Shown: positions 59,455 to 64,000 of the stretch, one piece after another
How the letters are laid out: every line of letters begins with the position of its first letter
Position numbering within the stretch: position 1 is the first letter of the stretch
NCBI RefSeq assembly: GCF_024679095.1
Contig: NW_026111611.1
Location: 122,001 to 186,000, forward strand
Length of the DNA: 64,000 nt
Source of the DNA: Eriocheir sinensis
Taxonomy: Eukaryota > Arthropoda > Malacostraca > Decapoda > Varunidae
Direction: 5' to 3'
The notes under the pieces: generated by a model
What the model was told of the DNA's origin: nothing
What the model saw: only the letters and a program-made list of their open reading frames with translations
The model's database searches: none
Program-made: the position numbers and the translations under genes

Positions 59455-60395
59455 TCTTTTTTTTGTTCCTTAAACTTAAATCCTTTTTGCTCCTTAAACT
59501 TAAATCCGTTTTGTTCCTTAATCTTAAATCCTTTTTGTTCCTTAATCTTAAATCCTTTTTGTTCCTTAAACTTAAATCCTTTTTGTTCCTTAAATCCTTT
59601 ATTTTGTTCCTTAAACTTAAATCCTTTTTGTTCCTTAAATCCTTTATTTTGTTCCTTAAACTTAAATCCTCTTTCGTTTCATAAATCCTTTTTTGCTCCG
59701 TAGACTTGAATCCTTTTTTGTTCCTTAAATCATGTTTTGCTCCGTAAACTTAAATCCTTTTTCTGTTCCTTAAACTTAAAGCCTTTATTTTGTTACTTAA
59801 AATTAAATCCTATTTTGTTCCTTGAACTTAAATACTTTCTTTGTTCCTTAAGCTTAAATCCTCTTTCGTTCCTTAAATCCTTTTTTGCTCCGTAAACTTA
59901 AATCCTTTTTTGTTCCTTAAACTTAAATATTTTTTTGTTCCTCAAACTTAAATCCTCTTTCGTTCCTTAAATCCTTTATTGCTCCGTAAGCTTAAATCCT
60001 TTTTTGTTCTTTAACTTTTGTTCCATAAACTTAAATCATCTTTCGTTCCTTAACTCCTTTTTTGTTCCGTAAACTTAAGTCCTTTTTTACTTCGTAAAGA
60101 TAAATCATCTTTCGTTCCTTAAATCCTTTTTTGTTCCGTAAACTTAAGTCCTTTTTTGATCTTTTTTTTGCTCCGTAAACTTAAATCCTTTTTTACTTCG
60201 TAAAGTTAAATCCTCTATCATCCCTTCAATCCTTTTTGCTCCGTAAACTTAAATCCTTTTTTGTTCCTTTAATTGAAATCCTTTTTTGTTCCTTGAACTG
60301 AAATATTTTTTTGATCCTTAAATCCTTTATTGTTCCTTAAACTTAAATCCTTTGTTGTTGCTTAAACTTAAATCCTGTTATGTTCCTCAAACTAA
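59455..60395. repeat. Minisatellite, 24-25-bp unit
   Basis: About 38 imperfect units around TTTTGTTCCTTAAACTT plus AAATCC. Variants alternate GTTCCTTAA with GCTCCGTAA; some units are shortened to the TTCCTTAAATCC half. The Leu/Lys-rich plus-strand frame is a by-product of the repeat. Confidence 0.93.
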
Positions 60396-60410
60396 AAGAC
60401 GAGTCCCCTT

Positions 60411-61130
60411 GTTGTTGTTTTCCCTTTATTGATGTTGTGTTTCTATGTGATCCTTTTCCTTTTCTTCTGTATTATTCCGTCTCCGGTGTTATTTTTCTTT
60501 ATTTCCCGCGTGACAGTGTGGTGTAGGGTATCTACATCGCCTTTCCTTAATGCGGTATCCTGCTACAGCTGAGTCTCCTTCACCCCAGAGAAGGCTTACC
60601 CGTACCAGCATGCCACACCAAAGTCCTAAATCCTAGTTGTTATTTTGTTAATGTTGTGTTTTGTATCTGATTTTTTTTTTCCTGGTATTCCTTTTCTGCA
60701 TTATCCTGTCTCCAATGTTGTTTTTCTTCATGTGTCGTGTGACAGTGTTGTGTAGAGTATCTACATCGCCTCCACCTGGTGCCGTATCTTGCTACAGCCG
60801 AGTCTCCATCACGCCAGAGAAGGCTCTCCCGCACCAATACACGGCACCAAGGGCCTTCATGCTGAATTTGGGTATGTGTTTTCGTTTTATTTTTTTCATT
60901 TTTCTCATGGCGTGCTACCGTCATATCTATTTCCTGGAATTCCGTTCCAGTGTTATCCTATTTCTGATGTTGCTTTAGTTTATTCTCCTTATTTTCGGTG
61001 TTTTTCACCTGTAATATCCCTTTGGTGGAGTTGTTCAGAAATCGCCCTTCCTTGGTGCTGTGTGCTGATACGAATGAGTCTCCTTCACCCCAGAAAAGAC
61101 CCGCCCATACCAACACACAGCACCAAACGC
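60411..61130. repeat. Three-unit tandem repeat, about 230-290 bp each
   Basis: Units near 60411-60640, 60641-60900 and 60901-61130 share CTACATCGCCT, CTGCTACAGC.GAGTCTCC and CACCCCAGAGAAGG in order. The third is the most diverged (GAGTCTCCTTCACCCCAG at 61077). No coding function seen. Confidence 0.75.
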
Positions 61131-61458
61131 ACTCCCCTCCCCACGCCCCTGGACACTCGGGATCTCCGGCACCGCCATGGACGCCCCGAGGGAGCCGAGA
61201 CACCCTGCCGGAACCCCTGAGCCCTGCGGCGCTCGCCAGAGAGGCCTTGGGCTCCCCGACGCTCCCAAGCACCGCTGAGGCGGGGGAGGGCGAGAACTCC
61301 AGACAACGCAGAGCAACTCCAGACGGGAATATTAAATTAATCGTAAACACCGTGACGGCGCAAAGGCTGCGTTTGTCGAGTCTGGGATGGCAGGAGCCGG
61401 CCGAGTGTTCTGGCGCGGCATGCGTTTCCCTCTTTGCTTCTGATTTCCCTCATTGTTT

Positions 61459-61460
<2 letters not shown>
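61131..61460. other. GC-rich segment without supported gene
   Basis: About 60-65 percent GC by eye between 61130 and 61300. The 171-codon plus-strand frame across it shows no recognisable domain and ends in the GA array, so I do not call it. Confidence 0.5.
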
Positions 61461-61493
<33 letters not shown>

Positions 61494-61611
61494 ATTTTTT
61501 TTTTTTTTTATAGATATAATGCTTTCGTAATGCTTTAGTTAGTTGATATTGTTGTCATTACCAACATCTATCTATCTATCTACTCCCCCACCCTTCAACA
61601 CCCACACACAC

Positions 61612-61685
<74 letters not shown>
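61461..61685. repeat. (GA)n and (CT)n microsatellites
   Basis: GA at 61461-61491 and CT at 61615-61685; between them is a T-run, an ATCT run near 61567 and a short ACACAC run. Confidence 0.95.
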
Positions 61686-61686
<1 letters not shown>

Positions 61687-61688
<2 letters not shown>

Positions 61689-64000
61689 TAGGCGTGACCT
61701 TGCTAGGCCTAATGGTACTGAAGACATCTGGATCAGTGTACATTGTAGAAAATTACCCTCAGCGTCTCAACAAACCTTTGAATATATACACGAGACCTTG
61801 AGATTATGTGCCTGAAGAGCAAAAGTTTTTATATGCTCGGTGCCTTAAATGATGCTTTACTATATACCTACCAGCAACAAACTCGGTACCATAATATGTA
61901 TAAATAAATTACACCAGATTATTGACACCCGTGTCACCCCTCTGTCAGCCACACTTCTAGACATCATTGTTACTAACAAACATGACGCAATAATACACAA
62001 AGACATAATACCTAACACTATAGCAGACCGTGACCATATAACAGCAACGGTTAAAATTACCAAACCTAAACGCAAGCCGGGAATGAGAACTTTTCGTCAT
62101 CTCGGGGCTCACAGCAAAGAGCTGTCCTGTGATGGCTTAATAGGCGCTGCTCCCGCCCTAAAGGAAATTTCCTCTACAGACAACGTAGACATCCAGGTAC
62201 ACTCCCTCACGTCTGTACTCTCAAACTGCCTGGAACAATGCGCTCCTTTTTTCACCAAAGAAATAAATAAGCCTTTTGACCCCTGGATAAACGACGAAAT
62301 TCGCTCAGCTAAGTCAACACGAAACACCCTTCAAGCGCGCCTGAGACAAAATCGTAATAATGCTGAGTTACTAGAGCTATATAAACACCGACGCAATATA
62401 GTAAAGTCACTGCTGCGTAATGCTGAACAATCATATTACCGAGAAAAATCTACGACGGTAGAGGCAATTCAGCGGCCACATGGAAAATAATACAAGACAT
62501 CAACCCAGCAAAAAAGAAACTAATAACAATAACTTCAAAACGAACGTGAAATGCCGGATAAATCCACTGTTCTGTTTGTTAACGTGGGGGAACGCGCCTT
62601 CCTAACAATGCAAAACAATCTCAATATAACAAATCAAAACCGTATTATACCCCAACAAGATGTAAACCACACTCATCTTTTCAGGGCCGGCCCAGCAGAC
62701 ATGAACACAGTCATATTAACTATTAAAAACCTAAAGAACACTAACTCAGCCGGTTCAGATGGGATTACACTTCGGTACATCCAAGATTCCCTACCCGTTA
62801 CGATCACATACATTACTACAATCATCAACACATCGATTGTTACTGGAAAATTCCCTACCATGTGGAAACACGCGACCGTCATACCTATCTATAAAAACAG
62901 AGGCTGGGGGAACGTAAACAATTATCGCCCAATATCACTGTTACCCATTCTCTCAGAGATATTAGAGAAAACTGTAGTCCAACAGATGACCACCTTCCTA
63001 GAGTCCAAGAAGCTTCTCTCTAACACTCAACACGGCTTCAGACCTAAACTTTCAACAGAGACCGCCCTTACCACGGTTACAAATAACATGCAGAAATATG
63101 GATGAGAAGAAACTATTGCTTATAACATTGTGCGACCTATCAAAAGCCTTCAGTAGCATAAAACACGATATCTTAATATAAACTGCTCAAGGTAAAAAAG
63201 TGAAAGTCAATAGTACCACGTCTACGACTGCACCAATACAATACGGAGTTCCGCAGGGATCAATATTAGGGGCAATTCTTTTCATCATTTTTGTCAAAGA
63301 CCTCGCTGAAACGATGCATAGACGCGCGATGGTACAGTACGCAGACGACACCCAGCCCGAGAACACTGACACAAATAATACGCTGCCTGACCCCATCATG
63401 GCGGCACAAGAGACCTTCACACTGGCCAGGGAGTACTATAATAAAAACGGTCTATTGCTGAATACTAATAAAACACAGTGTGGACGTGGTCAAGCATTGA
63501 ACAAATTCCCCAAAACACCACTCTCATCTTTGGCAGCACTCCCATCACTCCTAGCAAATATATCAAGAATCTTGGCGTTTATATGGACTCCCACTTGACG
63601 TTTAACATACATATAAACGAAATCCACAAGAAAGACATTGCAACTCTACTATTTACAACCATAATTAAATATAAATTTGATAATATAATACATACAAAAG
63701 GAATTCCCTTCCTCTAAATATCATTAATTATTGTCTACCAGTGTACGGCACTACAAATAACTACAGAACTTTGCGGCAAAGATATGAATTGGGGGAGCGA
63801 GGAGGTGTGACCACGCCACCTCTTTTATTACACAACTGAACTGGCTCAAAATGGACAAGAAGACCATTTTTGGTGTTGCTGCAACCTACATGTTACCCAC
63901 ACCAACACACACTGCGGGACACGTTCGCTCCCAGTCCAAGGCCCCAGGCTATGGAACGCTCTCCCACACCATGTAGCACAATCTTATACCAAACATGTGT
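61687..64000 (+). mobile_element. LINE of the CR1/L2/jockey group, running off the right edge
   Basis: Begins inside the endonuclease (RRDLARPNGTEDIWISV) directly after the CT array. Order: LLDIIVTNKHDAI, DRDHITATVKI, FDPWINDEIR, then RT with NLKNTNSAGSDGITL, FPTMWKHATVIPIYK, NNYRPISLLPIL, QHGFRPKLSTETAL, YGVPQGSILGAILF, VQYADDTQ, LLLNTNKTQC and KNLGVYMDSHL. Frame breaks near 61815, 61850, 62490, 63105 and 63490, and after 63717. It continues to the window end, so its 3' end is not visible. Confidence 0.88.

Noticed and set aside
58945..59703. 252-codon plus-strand frame
   Set aside because: Antisense of LINE-A endonuclease followed by CT array and minisatellite.
60998..61513. 171-codon plus-strand frame in GC-rich DNA
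   Set aside because: No domain, crosses the three-unit repeat and ends in the GA array.

Overview
This looks like repeat-dense accessory DNA from a crustacean nuclear genome, most likely a decapod and perhaps a crab. The reasons are: many decayed non-LTR retrotransposons whose protein fragments I associate with decapod genomes (a memory-based impression, not a search); long (AT)n, (CT)n and (AC)n arrays; tRNA-derived SINEs; Tc1, hAT and PIF-Harbinger DNA transposons; and a Polinton/Maverick. There is no bacterial operon structure, no rRNA and no CRISPR. Most coding capacity belongs to mobile elements, and most copies carry stops or frameshifts.

Layout, 1-35 kb. A hAT transposase relic runs off the left edge. 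A tRNA-derived SINE follows, then a rearranged LINE (called LINE-A here) split by a CR1 element whose ORF1 keeps an SGNH esterase domain. LINE-A and other LINE debris, a DD34E Tc1 element with TA duplication (12646-14055), a GC-rich inverted-repeat element (16670-17172) and one possible host exon with a mitochondrial-type leader (17318-17512) come next. From 19 to 28 kb there are a second SINE, a long LINE-A copy, RTE-like LINEs, a CR1/LINE-A chimera and five large (AT)n arrays. From 28 to 35.5 kb there are an unassigned transposase-like relic, a CR1 copy, a LINE with a PHD-type zinc finger, and a CR1 copy split by a PIF-Harbinger element with a perfect TAA duplication.

35.5-47.7 kb: a Polinton/Maverick, the integrated form of a virus-like DNA transposon. 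A decayed protein-primed DNA polymerase B gene runs rightward. Converging on it is a leftward block: packaging ATPase, integrase with chromodomain, two small conserved proteins, a macrodomain-like protein, penton, a pVI-like basic protein, major capsid protein and adenain-like protease. Polymerase, capsid, penton, integrase and ATPase are broken. Protease, macrodomain protein and the small proteins are still open. A LINE-A copy sits inside the penton gene. Neither terminal inverted repeat was found.

49.6-59.2 kb: a three-layer nest. LINE-A was entered by a 6.65-kb DNA transposon with imperfect terminal inverted repeats and an exact 3-bp AGA duplication, and that transposon was itself entered by another LINE-A. 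The middle element encodes a relic whose acidic motifs follow the order of a FEN1/XPG-type nuclease, ending in a cysteine-rich finger. It is the most interesting object in the window and could be Academ-like. The last 5 kb hold a 24-25-bp minisatellite, a three-unit repeat and another LINE running off the right edge.
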